From: Candidatus Nanoanaerosalina archaeon
Lineage (GTDB): Archaea > Nanohalarchaeota > Nanosalinia > Nanosalinales > Nanoanaerosalinaceae
Assembly (NCBI GenBank): GCA_022729285.1
Contig: JALDAI010000029.1
Location: 1-8,211, forward strand
Direction of reading: 5' to 3'
Length of the DNA: 8,211 nucleotides
The notes beneath the pieces are model-generated. The model was not told the origin of the DNA. It saw only the letters and a program-made list of their open reading frames with translations, and did not search any database. The position numbers were made by a program, and so were the translations under genes. Shown piece after piece: positions 1 through 5,842 of this stretch (position 1 is the stretch's first letter; every line of letters starts with the position of its first letter).

Positions 1-356
1 ACAGGACAGTAGTCATAAGCATTGTCTCTAGCCCACTCTGTATGTTGTGCGATGTCTTCTCCATGATCATCTTCATAATACTCTCCGCAGCCGTCTAAAG
101 TAGTTTCATAATCTAGGTTAAACCAGCCTGATTCACTTCCTTCAGGAGATCTAATCCTTACCTTCATATCGTCTATACCACACTCATCTAAAGAACCGGT
201 CGCACCGTCTTCGTACTCCCAACCCTCTTCTTCATAATCTGCATCACCTTCTTCAGCTGTTGGTGATGGGCTTCCTTCATCGTATGCTGTCACTAAAACT
301 CCTAAAATAATTACTGAAAAAACAAGTAGTAACAAAAGTTTGTTCCGGTTGTTCAT
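1..356 (-). CDS. Secreted acidic Cys-containing protein, N-terminal part (cut by window edge)
   Basis: The frame is open from an ATG at 356 to the window edge, giving 118 whole codons with the C-terminus missing. The first 24 residues form a Sec-type signal peptide: a short basic start (MNNRNK), a Leu/Val/Ile core and a likely cleavage site after VTA. A very acidic linker follows (about residues 26-63, rich in Asp, Glu, Pro and Ser). Beyond it lies a region with cysteines at 59, 90 and 117 and several Trp and Tyr. The product is therefore probably exported and disulfide-bonded. No family was recognised and no function is assigned. It is the last visible gene of the minus-strand series, 39 nt after its neighbour, and has a TATA-like box placed for a leaderless transcript. 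That gap and box suggest it can be expressed separately from the genes before it. Confidence 0.72.
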   Translation of the reverse strand, partial: MNNRNKLLLLLVFSVIILGVLVTAYDEGSPSPTAEEGDADYEEEGWEYEDGATGSLDECGIDDMKVRIRSPEGSESGWFNLDYETTLDGCGEYYEDDHGEDIAQHTEWARDNAYDYCP

Positions 357-380
357 ATTAATTAAGAATTTGTAACGGCC

Positions 381-390
381 ATTTATATTA
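381..390 (-). promoter_or_regulatory. TATA-like box before the secreted protein gene at 356
   Basis: On the minus strand this reads TAATATAAAT, centred about 29 nt before the ATG at 356. No Shine-Dalgarno sequence lies between it and the start. That spacing fits an archaeal TATA box driving a leaderless or nearly leaderless transcript. Support comes only from base composition and distance. Confidence 0.4.
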
Positions 391-395
391 TTTTT

Positions 396-743
396 TTATC
401 CTAATGTACTGTTTCTCTGTTCTGTCAACCTGTAACACATACTGGAAAGCTCTTCGTCATCTATTTCTTCACAGTTATCTACTTCCTGGTTGATCCTTGT
501 TTCACAGATTATTTTAAAGTCATCAAATCCCTCTTCCACTTCATCACATTTCTCTAAACTGTCTTGGTTGCCTGCAACTGTTATAACACATTTCTGTCTT
601 TCTATATCATCTCTAATCTGCGAACACTCTTCTACGTCTTCGATAACTGATGTTTCCGGTTCTTCAAAATATATGTAAACTGTCAGAGAAATTAAAACAA
701 CTAAAACCGCTGTTAAAGGTATAACAGTTTTTTTAGACAACAT
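396..743 (-). CDS. Small membrane-anchored protein with three cysteine-pair repeats
   Basis: This is a 115-residue protein. Residues about 7-26 are one hydrophobic segment after a short basic start, either a signal anchor or an uncleaved signal peptide, so the rest probably faces outside. The exported part holds six cysteines in three evenly placed pairs: C40/C52, C66/C80 and C91/C103, with 11, 13 and 11 residues between partners. Each pair begins C-[SDE]-x-[IV] and continues with a charged, helix-favouring stretch, so three small helical hairpins, each closed by a disulfide, are likely. Similar C-E-x-I...C repeats occur in secreted proteins of DPANN archaea (recalled, not searched). Its ATG lies 4 nt after the previous gene's stop, with a weak AGAGTGA ribosome binding site at 748-754. 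It is therefore probably co-translated with that gene and the radical SAM gene before it. Function is unknown; a binding or scaffold role at the envelope is a guess. Confidence 0.8.
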   Translation of the reverse strand: MLSKKTVIPLTAVLVVLISLTVYIYFEEPETSVIEDVEECSQIRDDIERQKCVITVAGNQDSLEKCDEVEEGFDDFKIICETRINQEVDNCEEIDDEELSSMCYRLTEQRNSTLG

Positions 744-747
744 TTTA

Positions 748-1182
748 TCACTCTAACTCTGTTATGTTGAAAGATGTGTCTGGGTAAGCCATCACTTGTT
801 CGAAACAGTCTGAGCCGCAACACCATTTAATCTCCATACTGTTTTTATCATGGGTTTCACAACTTGTCTTTGTCAGTGTCTCTGTTTGGTCAGGTCCTAA
901 CGGCTCTTCAACCATAAGTATGTCTTGTCCGTTGTCCTTAGGTATTGTTATCTCAATATCTGTTATTTCTTCTTCGTTAGGGTTGTGGAAAGCTGTTACA
1001 ATATCTCCGTTTATACACTGTGATGGGCTGTACATGATAGGGCATTCTCCTGCTGAACCTGTTGTTGTATCTGTTGTAAATGCATAAACTACGGCTATTA
1101 CAGCTAGTAAGGTTATAAACATCACTGCTTCTTTGTTCTCAACAACTTTCTCTCCTAAATCCGACTCAAACTCTACTTTCAT
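748..1182 (-). CDS. Membrane-anchored extracytoplasmic Cys-rich protein, possible beta-sandwich
   Basis: This is a 144-residue protein. About 18 polar residues precede a single membrane segment (about residues 19-36), and a Thr/Gly-rich linker leads to an outward-facing domain. That domain has six cysteines (47, 56, 108, 121, 122, 126), including an adjacent pair in a WCCGSDC cluster. The middle (about 60-105) alternates hydrophobic and polar residues, with a HNPNEEEITDIEITIP stretch resembling strands of an Ig-like beta-sandwich; this is an inference. No type III pilin-like signal (a charged start followed by Gln) is present. The ATG follows the radical SAM stop codon after one nucleotide (TAAaATG). 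A good AGAGGA ribosome binding site lies at 1188-1193, inside the end of that gene, so the two are very likely translationally coupled. The context makes this protein a candidate substrate or partner of the radical SAM enzyme. No known family was recognised. Confidence 0.8.
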   Translation of the reverse strand: MKVEFESDLGEKVVENKEAVMFITLLAVIAVVYAFTTDTTTGSAGECPIMYSPSQCINGDIVTAFHNPNEEEITDIEITIPKDNGQDILMVEEPLGPDQTETLTKTSCETHDKNSMEIKWCCGSDCFEQVMAYPDTSFNITELE

Positions 1183-1183
1183 T

Positions 1184-2116
1184 TTAATCCTCTACAATAG
1201 GTTTTAACTCGTCTAAACCTCTTTTTTCAACATACTCTTTCCAAACCCCTTCGCAAACGGGGTTGTACTTACACTTTCTACACCGTTTAGATTTCTTTTT
1301 CCCGTCTGCCTCCCTTGTTTTCTCTACCTCAAGGTTTTGGAACTCAGGACCTACGTGTTGTTCCTTAAAGTCTTTCTCTTTTGCTTCTGTCTCTGAAACA
1401 TATTCTTCAACTCCTTTCATGTGGCAGTAAGGGATGTATCTTCCTTGAATATGAGGATACCCTTCTTTTTCTGCTGCTTTAATAGCTTTTCTGACAGGTT
1501 CATTGACCTCATCTAGTCTTGGAACTATCTTTTCAAAGTTGTTCCAAGCATTACCTTTTGGATGAGGGAAAATAAACTCTATACCGTCTATCTGTTTATC
1601 TACTAAGCTGTTCCCTGTACCAGGGATTTTATGAAGTGTTTCAAGGTTTATCTTGTTTACAACAGTGTTGAAACAGATGTAGATAGAAGGATCGATACCA
1701 ACAATGTTTTGAATACCTTTCTTAAACAGCTGAAAACCTCTTTTATCTCTTACAAGGATGTTATGGGTTTTAGCATTATGTCCGTGGAGTGAAAGTATAA
1801 TATTGTTTAAACCCGCTTCTACCAGTTTTTCAGCGTAATCTTTGTAGGCCAACATTTTTCCGTTACTAGTTATAGCAATCTCTCTAAAACCGATTTCTCT
1901 AGCATAACTTATTAGCTCTACAAGATCTTTTCTTATAGTTGGTTCCCCGCCTAAGAAGTCTACATAATCAGAACCACGCTCCCTCCCTGACCTTAACTCT
2001 TTTTTAACCTGTTCAGTTGACATAGGGGAGTATCTTTTCTCTTTTCCGTGACAGTAACAGAATCTACAGTTGTTGTTGCACTGATAGCCTAGAATTATAG
2101 CGGTTTTAGTTACCAT
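1184..2116 (-). CDS. Radical SAM enzyme with C-terminal auxiliary-cluster cysteines
   Basis: This 310-residue protein is a clear radical SAM enzyme. C13-x3-C17-x2-C20 would hold the [4Fe-4S] cluster that cleaves S-adenosylmethionine, followed by another cysteine at 22. GGEP at 56-59 is the usual SAM-binding motif. A C-terminal group of cysteines (C231, then C279-x2-C282-x5-C288) resembles the SPASM/twitch arrangement that binds a second iron-sulfur cluster in many peptide- and protein-modifying members. A CxGVWKEY stretch follows the last cysteine; I recall similar tails in other archaeal radical SAM proteins of unknown role. The ATG at 2116 has no clear ribosome binding site but has an AT-rich box near 2140-2148, which suits leaderless initiation. 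The gene is coupled to the two small exported proteins after it and preceded by another radical SAM gene. The reaction and substrate are unknown; modification of a protein or peptide is plausible from architecture and context. Confidence 0.88.
   Translation of the reverse strand: MVTKTAIILGYQCNNNCRFCYCHGKEKRYSPMSTEQVKKELRSGRERGSDYVDFLGGEPTIRKDLVELISYAREIGFREIAITSNGKMLAYKDYAEKLVEAGLNNIILSLHGHNAKTHNILVRDKRGFQLFKKGIQNIVGIDPSIYICFNTVVNKINLETLHKIPGTGNSLVDKQIDGIEFIFPHPKGNAWNNFEKIVPRLDEVNEPVRKAIKAAEKEGYPHIQGRYIPYCHMKGVEEYVSETEAKEKDFKEQHVGPEFQNLEVEKTREADGKKKSKRCRKCKYNPVCEGVWKEYVEKRGLDELKPIVED
1188..1193 (-). promoter_or_regulatory. Ribosome binding site within the end of the radical SAM gene
   Basis: The minus strand reads AGAGGA, five nucleotides before the ATG at 1182 and overlapping the last codons of the radical SAM gene that ends at 1184. 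It fixes the start of the small membrane protein and supports translational coupling of the two genes. Confidence 0.6.
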
Positions 2117-2136
2117 CTTTAAAACTTTTTTTTAAA

Positions 2137-3153
2137 CTAATTTTTTAAGTTTGTCCGTTTCTTAATGTACTCAATCCCTGACCTAGAGAAGTTACTCATT
2201 ATCCTCTGGTTTGATTCACAAGGCAACCAACAGCCTTGACACTTTTCTAAAACTTTATCCTTGTCTACTTTATCTAACATCTCTTCTAAGGAGTAACTTT
2301 CTTCAACAATGTTACCTATCTTAGTGTTATCGATAACACAGGGATAAACGTTTCCTAAAGGATCTATGAAGACGGATGACTTCAATGCTTCGCAAGGCAG
2401 AGAGTTTTCTTCTAATTCGTCCTTAGCAAGCTCTAAAAAAACCTGGTTCACAAGCTGTACAGGTGTTTTAGGAAGTTTTCTCTGTTTTTCAACTATTTCT
2501 TCTACGTTATTTTTACCTTCTTTTTTACCATCGTTCCCATAATAATGCTTTGATGTGTGGAAAAAGGTTACTGCGAAATCTTTTTCTGTGATACTAACAT
2601 GTTCTTTTACCTTTTCAAACGTTTCTTCAAATTTACCGATATTGTTAGGTGACTGAGTATACTCTAAAAATGTTTTAAACTTATTTGATGTTTCTTCAAT
2701 CTCTTTAAGTTCTTTAAAAGTGTTCAAAGCGTTTTCAAATGATTCTTTTCTACCACTTATTTTATCATGTAACTTTTTAGGACCGTTTATAGAAACTGAG
2801 ACTATAACGTTCGGTATACCTAGTTTAAGGATATCTTTAACATCATTCACAATCTTTTCCTGGTTCTGACCGTTTGTAGGGATATTAAGGATGTAAAAGC
2901 TGTCAAGCTCTTTTTCAGCCGACTTAACTATCTCTACTAAGTCTTGTCTAAGAAAAGGCTCTCCTCCTGTAAGGCTCAACCATTTGTTATAACTGTTTCT
3001 CTGGAAAAACTTTTTTAGCTGCTCTTTAGAAAGCTCTTCTTCTGCTTCTCTTTTCCAGATATTACATGTCAAACATTCCTGGTTGCATTTATACGTTACG
3101 GCGATATTAGCTTTATAGATCTTCTCTCCGCTGAAAAAATTCTGTTCTACCAA
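2137..3153 (-). CDS. Radical SAM enzyme with SPASM/twitch-like C-terminal domain
   Basis: This 338-residue protein starts at TTG. No ATG or GTG lies in frame between that codon and the upstream stop, and none precedes the cluster motif. C23-x3-C27-x2-C30 is the radical SAM cluster motif and TGGEP at 62-66 binds SAM. The C-terminal part has C254, a G-N-V-Y-P-C272 element, then C305-x2-C308-x3-C312. This is close to a SPASM-type region holding one or more auxiliary [4Fe-4S] clusters. In known families such enzymes modify peptides and proteins (thioether or C-C crosslinks, epimerisation, PqqE-type reactions) or oxidise a side chain, as anaerobic sulfatase-maturing enzymes do. The gene heads the minus-strand series, 20 nt before the next radical SAM gene. 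Two such enzymes in tandem beside small cysteine-rich exported proteins suggest a shared target, but the substrate is unknown. The TTG lies about 26 nt from an AT-rich box. Confidence 0.86.
   Translation of the reverse strand: MVEQNFFSGEKIYKANIAVTYKCNQECLTCNIWKREAEEELSKEQLKKFFQRNSYNKWLSLTGGEPFLRQDLVEIVKSAEKELDSFYILNIPTNGQNQEKIVNDVKDILKLGIPNVIVSVSINGPKKLHDKISGRKESFENALNTFKELKEIEETSNKFKTFLEYTQSPNNIGKFEETFEKVKEHVSITEKDFAVTFFHTSKHYYGNDGKKEGKNNVEEIVEKQRKLPKTPVQLVNQVFLELAKDELEENSLPCEALKSSVFIDPLGNVYPCVIDNTKIGNIVEESYSLEEMLDKVDKDKVLEKCQGCWLPCESNQRIMSNFSRSGIEYIKKRTNLKN
2140..2148 (-). promoter_or_regulatory. Possible TATA box for the radical SAM gene at 2116
   Basis: The minus strand reads TTAAAAAAT here, centred about 28 nt before the ATG, and no Shine-Dalgarno sequence precedes that ATG. 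It lies in the last codons of the upstream radical SAM gene. The whole region is AT-rich, so this is weak evidence that the gene also has its own leaderless promoter. Confidence 0.25.
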
Positions 3154-3173
3154 GTGTTTTATGAAACTAAAAG

Positions 3174-3184
3174 TTTTTTTAATT
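3174..3184 (-). promoter_or_regulatory. Possible TATA box for the radical SAM gene at 3153
   Basis: The minus strand reads AATTAAAAAAA, centred about 26 nt before the TTG start, with no Shine-Dalgarno sequence in between. The position matches an archaeal TATA box for a leaderless transcript. An alternative is that transcription starts further up, near the inverted-repeat half at 3214-3227. Confidence 0.35.
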
Positions 3185-3213
3185 GAAATAATCTAAAACC
3201 TCTGTCTAAACCT

Positions 3214-3283
3214 GTTTAACAGTATTAGTTACACTCCTTTTTTCTACTTTCGGTTTGAACCACATAATTTAATACTGTTTATC
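3214..3283. repeat. Imperfect inverted repeat between divergent radical SAM genes
   Basis: The arm at 3214-3227 (GTTTAACAGTATTA) is matched by the reverse complement of 3270-3283 at 12 of 14 positions, with 10 consecutive matches (AACAGTATTA). The arms are 42 nt apart in the 167-bp region between the genes starting at 3153 and 3321. Each arm therefore reads TAATACTGTT in the direction of the gene it precedes, and the right arm overlaps the presumed TATA box of the plus-strand gene. This fits a pair of promoter or operator elements controlling both directions. The long spacing makes a stem-loop less likely. Confidence 0.45.
3266..3275 (+). promoter_or_regulatory. Probable TATA box of the plus-strand B12-type radical SAM gene
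   Basis: The sequence AATTTAATAC sits about 50 nt before the ATG at 3321, with a purine-containing stretch (GAACCACA) ahead of it that could serve as a BRE. Transcription starting about 25 nt downstream would place GGAGGT (3301-3306) just inside the leader. Assigned by composition and spacing only. Confidence 0.35.
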
Positions 3284-3300
3284 TCTAAAACTTTTTACTA

Positions 3301-3306
3301 GGAGGT
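3301..3306 (+). promoter_or_regulatory. Strong Shine-Dalgarno GGAGGT with unusually long spacing
   Basis: GGAGGT is a near-perfect match to the 16S anti-Shine-Dalgarno, but 14 nt separate it from the ATG at 3321. The usual gap is about 5-10. No ATG, GTG or TTG lies closer in frame, so the ATG at 3321 is kept as the start. Confidence 0.5.
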
Positions 3307-3320
3307 TTAATACACAGTTT

Positions 3321-4766
3321 ATGCCAGGTCTAAAAGTTGTTTTAGTAGTGCCAAGCTACTCTTTTAACGATATATACCCTGATTACCAGGTTTCCCTGCC
3401 TTTTTTAGATTCGTTAAAACTGGTTCCGGGAGCGACACATCCCTTAGGGATTTCCTACATTTCTTCTGTTTTAAAGGAGAGAGGTTACGAAGTAGAGTTT
3501 ATTGACGGGGTTTTTGAATCAAAACTGTCTCTTACTTCTAAAATAGTTGATGAAAAACCTGATATAGTAGGTGTACAGGCTGTAGCTCCTCTGTGGGACA
3601 GAGTAGTAGAGCTTGCAGATGATTTAAAAAATATTTACGGCTCTGAAGTCTTGGTAGGTGTTGGTGGCTCTCATGTAAACACTGTTGGAGGAGCCTGTAT
3701 TGAAGACCATGAATGCCTCGACTTCGCAGCTGTAGGAGACGGGGATATAATACTGCCGGATGTCTGTGACTTCATTGTTGAAAATTTTGGTGGAGATGTT
3801 TCTAAAGTGGATGAGTTAAAAGTTGAGGGAACTGTCTACAGAAAAGAAGGGGAGCTGGTTTACAACCGGCCTTGCCCAAGGTTTGCTGAAGACCTTGACG
3901 AACTACCGTTCCCTGACAGAGAAATAATAGACTTAGATGACTACTGTCCCTCTATCGGTTTTTACCGGGACAAGCCATCTACAAACATGGTTACTACTAG
4001 AGGCTGTCTAATGGCTTGTAACTTCTGCCATGCATCGGATCTTCCATTAAGGAAAAGAAGTTTGGACAATGTTATTGAAGAGATGAAGTTATTAGAGGAG
4101 AAAGGTGTTAAAGACATAGTTATTTATGATCAAGACTTCGGAGCGGATGTTGAGAGAGCTAAGGAGCTGTGTAAAAGGATAATTGAGGAAGATTTTTCTT
4201 TCTACATCGGCTGTAACCTAAGGATAACTTCTTTCGACGAAGAGCTTGTTAAGTTAATGGCTGAAGCAGGTTTTTGGCGTGTTTTTTACGGTTTGGAGAG
4301 CGGTGTTCAGAAGAACTTGGATGCTTTGAACAAGGGAACGACTGTTGAAGAGATAAGGGAAGTTGTTGAAAAAACTGATGAACTAGGTTTACAGGTTTTA
4401 GGCTCTTTCATAATAGGTATTCCTGGTGAAACTTATGAAGAGGCTTTGGAAACACTTGAGTTCGCTAAATCACTGCCTCTGATGTTCGCTAAGTTCGCTC
4501 CCTACAGTCCTTGGCCTGACTCTGATGTATGGGAAAACTCTGAGAGGTACGGTGAACTGGATAAAAGTTACGGGAAAATGAGTATGAACCGTGTAAACTT
4601 CATTCCTAAAACAATGGAGGAAGGGGATGTTGAAAAACTTTTGAGAAAAGGTTTCAAAGAGTTTTACATCCGACCATCCTATATTTGGAAAAGGTTTAAG
4701 GCTATGAGAACGTTAGAAGATCTTAAGCAGAACATTAGAGGCTTTTTATCTTTTATAAGAAGTTAA
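3321..4766 (+). CDS. B12-binding-domain radical SAM protein (COG1032-like)
   Basis: This 481-residue protein has the layout of cobalamin-type radical SAM enzymes. About residues 1-155 form a Rossmann-like B12-binding domain, with HPLGISYISSVLKERGYEV near 40-58, GGSH at 115-118 and GDGD at 139-142 in place of the usual GGPH and GEGE. No DxHxxG motif is present, as is common in this class. The linker carries a typical LPFPDRE (195-201). The radical SAM domain follows, with C229-x3-C233-x2-C236, YDQDF near 269-273, GLESG and IIGIPGET (364-371). The tail has EFYIRPSY, also typical of the class. Known relatives include hopanoid and bacteriochlorophyll enzymes and archaeal lipid-ring synthases; motifs alone cannot choose among them. 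The neighbours suggest an envelope lipid or glycan substrate. The stop overlaps the convergent glycosyltransferase gene by 4 nt. Confidence 0.88.
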   Translation: MPGLKVVLVVPSYSFNDIYPDYQVSLPFLDSLKLVPGATHPLGISYISSVLKERGYEVEFIDGVFESKLSLTSKIVDEKPDIVGVQAVAPLWDRVVELADDLKNIYGSEVLVGVGGSHVNTVGGACIEDHECLDFAAVGDGDIILPDVCDFIVENFGGDVSKVDELKVEGTVYRKEGELVYNRPCPRFAEDLDELPFPDREIIDLDDYCPSIGFYRDKPSTNMVTTRGCLMACNFCHASDLPLRKRSLDNVIEEMKLLEEKGVKDIVIYDQDFGADVERAKELCKRIIEEDFSFYIGCNLRITSFDEELVKLMAEAGFWRVFYGLESGVQKNLDALNKGTTVEEIREVVEKTDELGLQVLGSFIIGIPGETYEEALETLEFAKSLPLMFAKFAPYSPWPDSDVWENSERYGELDKSYGKMSMNRVNFIPKTMEEGDVEKLLRKGFKEFYIRPSYIWKRFKAMRTLEDLKQNIRGFLSFIRS

Positions 4767-5842
4767 TCCCATCTACATCCGTTTAGAGTTCTACCTAAAA
4801 GATAATCTTTCCAGGAAAGTAGTAGGATAAAGGTTAAGATGTTGTAGTAAAACACTTGCGGTTTTAAAACTGATAGAACTATGTTCAAACCTACTAAAAA
4901 GGAAAAAATAAGCGGTGATGTCAGTATTAGGAAAGCTGAGACAACTAACAGTTTAAACGGTAAAAAGTAGCTTAGAAACCTTCTAACCGGGAAGATAATT
5001 GATTGGAACTTCTCTAGGTCTTTAACTATCCCTAGATTTTGTACTGAGTTACCTATAGATAAGGAACACCTTCTTCTCATCTGTTGGATATCTTCTGAAA
5101 CTTTGTCGGGAGTTTTTTCGGTTACAAAAACTGTTTCAGGTATAATGGCTCTTAAACCTTTTTTTCTGATGTCTACTGTTAGCTGAAGATCGTCAGTATA
5201 AGCCTCTTCATCTATATCTTCAAAAAACTCTTTCTTTGTCAGTATAAACTTTCCGTCAAGGGAAGCTGTTGAGTCCAAAACGCTTTCTTTACTTCTTAAA
5301 TCCCAGTCTCTTTCATGGTACATTTTTTTAGATTTCTGGTACAAAACATCGGTTTCTATACGGCTTCTACCGCCTACAGCACCAACTCCTTTAACTAAGT
5401 GTATTAAAGCTTCTTTCAAGGCATTCTTGTTCTGGAAAACATCAGCATCGGTTAAAAGTAAGTGTTCATAACTCGATTCTTCTACTCCATGGTTTATTGC
5501 CTTTATTTTCCCTCTTTTTTTTAAGTTAATGACTTTAACTCCTTTTTCTTCAGCTATACTCCTTGTATCATCTGTTGAACCGCTGTCAACCACTAAAACC
5601 TCTAACTTATCCTGTGGGTAGTCTATCCCGTATAAATTATCGATCTTTCTTTCTATGTTGTCCTCTTCCATATAGGTTGGAACGATAACCGATACTTCAG
5701 GAAAATTTTCTAACTTTCTTTTAGCCAATTCCTTATTCTTAGCTGATAGGCTAGTTGTAAAAGGATATAATAAAAGTATTAGAAGGGATGCAAGTGAAAC
5801 AATAAAGAAGGGTACTAAAAAAACTGTTAAACTATCTAACAA
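4763..5842 (-). CDS. Membrane glycosyltransferase family 2 (COG1215-like)
   Basis: This 359-residue protein has one N-terminal membrane segment (about 5-29), a cytosolic GT-A domain (about 48-265) and two or three C-terminal membrane segments (about 283-345). GT2 motifs are clear: SVIVPTYMEED at 51-61, D86 in VVDSGSTDD, the metal-binding TDADVF at 131-136 and TDD at 216-218. A QQMRRRC segment at 253-259 stands where processive synthases carry QxxRW, with the Trp missing. It probably transfers a sugar from a nucleotide donor at the inner membrane face to a lipid or growing glycan; donor and acceptor are unknown. The start is TTG, supported by AGGTGA six nucleotides upstream and by a 7-nt overlap with the preceding radical SAM gene, so the two are probably co-translated. 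Its stop shares TTAA with the convergent plus-strand gene. Confidence 0.88.
   Translation of the reverse strand: MLDSLTVFLVPFFIVSLASLLILLLYPFTTSLSAKNKELAKRKLENFPEVSVIVPTYMEEDNIERKIDNLYGIDYPQDKLEVLVVDSGSTDDTRSIAEEKGVKVINLKKRGKIKAINHGVEESSYEHLLLTDADVFQNKNALKEALIHLVKGVGAVGGRSRIETDVLYQKSKKMYHERDWDLRSKESVLDSTASLDGKFILTKKEFFEDIDEEAYTDDLQLTVDIRKKGLRAIIPETVFVTEKTPDKVSEDIQQMRRRCSLSIGNSVQNLGIVKDLEKFQSIIFPVRRFLSYFLPFKLLVVSAFLILTSPLIFSFLVGLNIVLSVLKPQVFYYNILTFILLLSWKDYLLGRTLNGCRWD

Noticed and set aside
490..678. Open frame of 62 codons on the plus strand
   Set aside because: It is antisense to the cysteine-pair protein, whose signal anchor, repeats and coupled start are convincing; the plus-strand product is Ser-rich with no recognisable feature.
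396..1182. The two small exported proteins as type IV pilins or archaellins
   Set aside because: Neither N-terminus shows the class III signal peptide cleavage motif before the hydrophobic segment.
3214..3283. Inverted repeat read as a terminator hairpin or riboswitch
   Set aside because: The arms are 42 nt apart, AT-rich and lie upstream of both divergent genes rather than after a gene; a promoter or operator role fits better.
3154..3320. Short RiPP precursor gene between the divergent radical SAM genes
   Set aside because: No convincing start with ribosome binding site and conserved leader or core was found; the region is accounted for by promoter-like sequence and the inverted repeat.
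3321..4766. Specific assignment as an archaeal GDGT ring synthase or tetraether synthase
   Set aside because: The domain layout is shared by many B12-type radical SAM families and no residue set specific to those enzymes could be verified by eye.
4755..4770. The convergent overlap as a sign of frameshift or sequencing error
   Set aside because: Both proteins have full family length and sensible C-termini, and a shared TTAA is a natural way for two stops to overlap.
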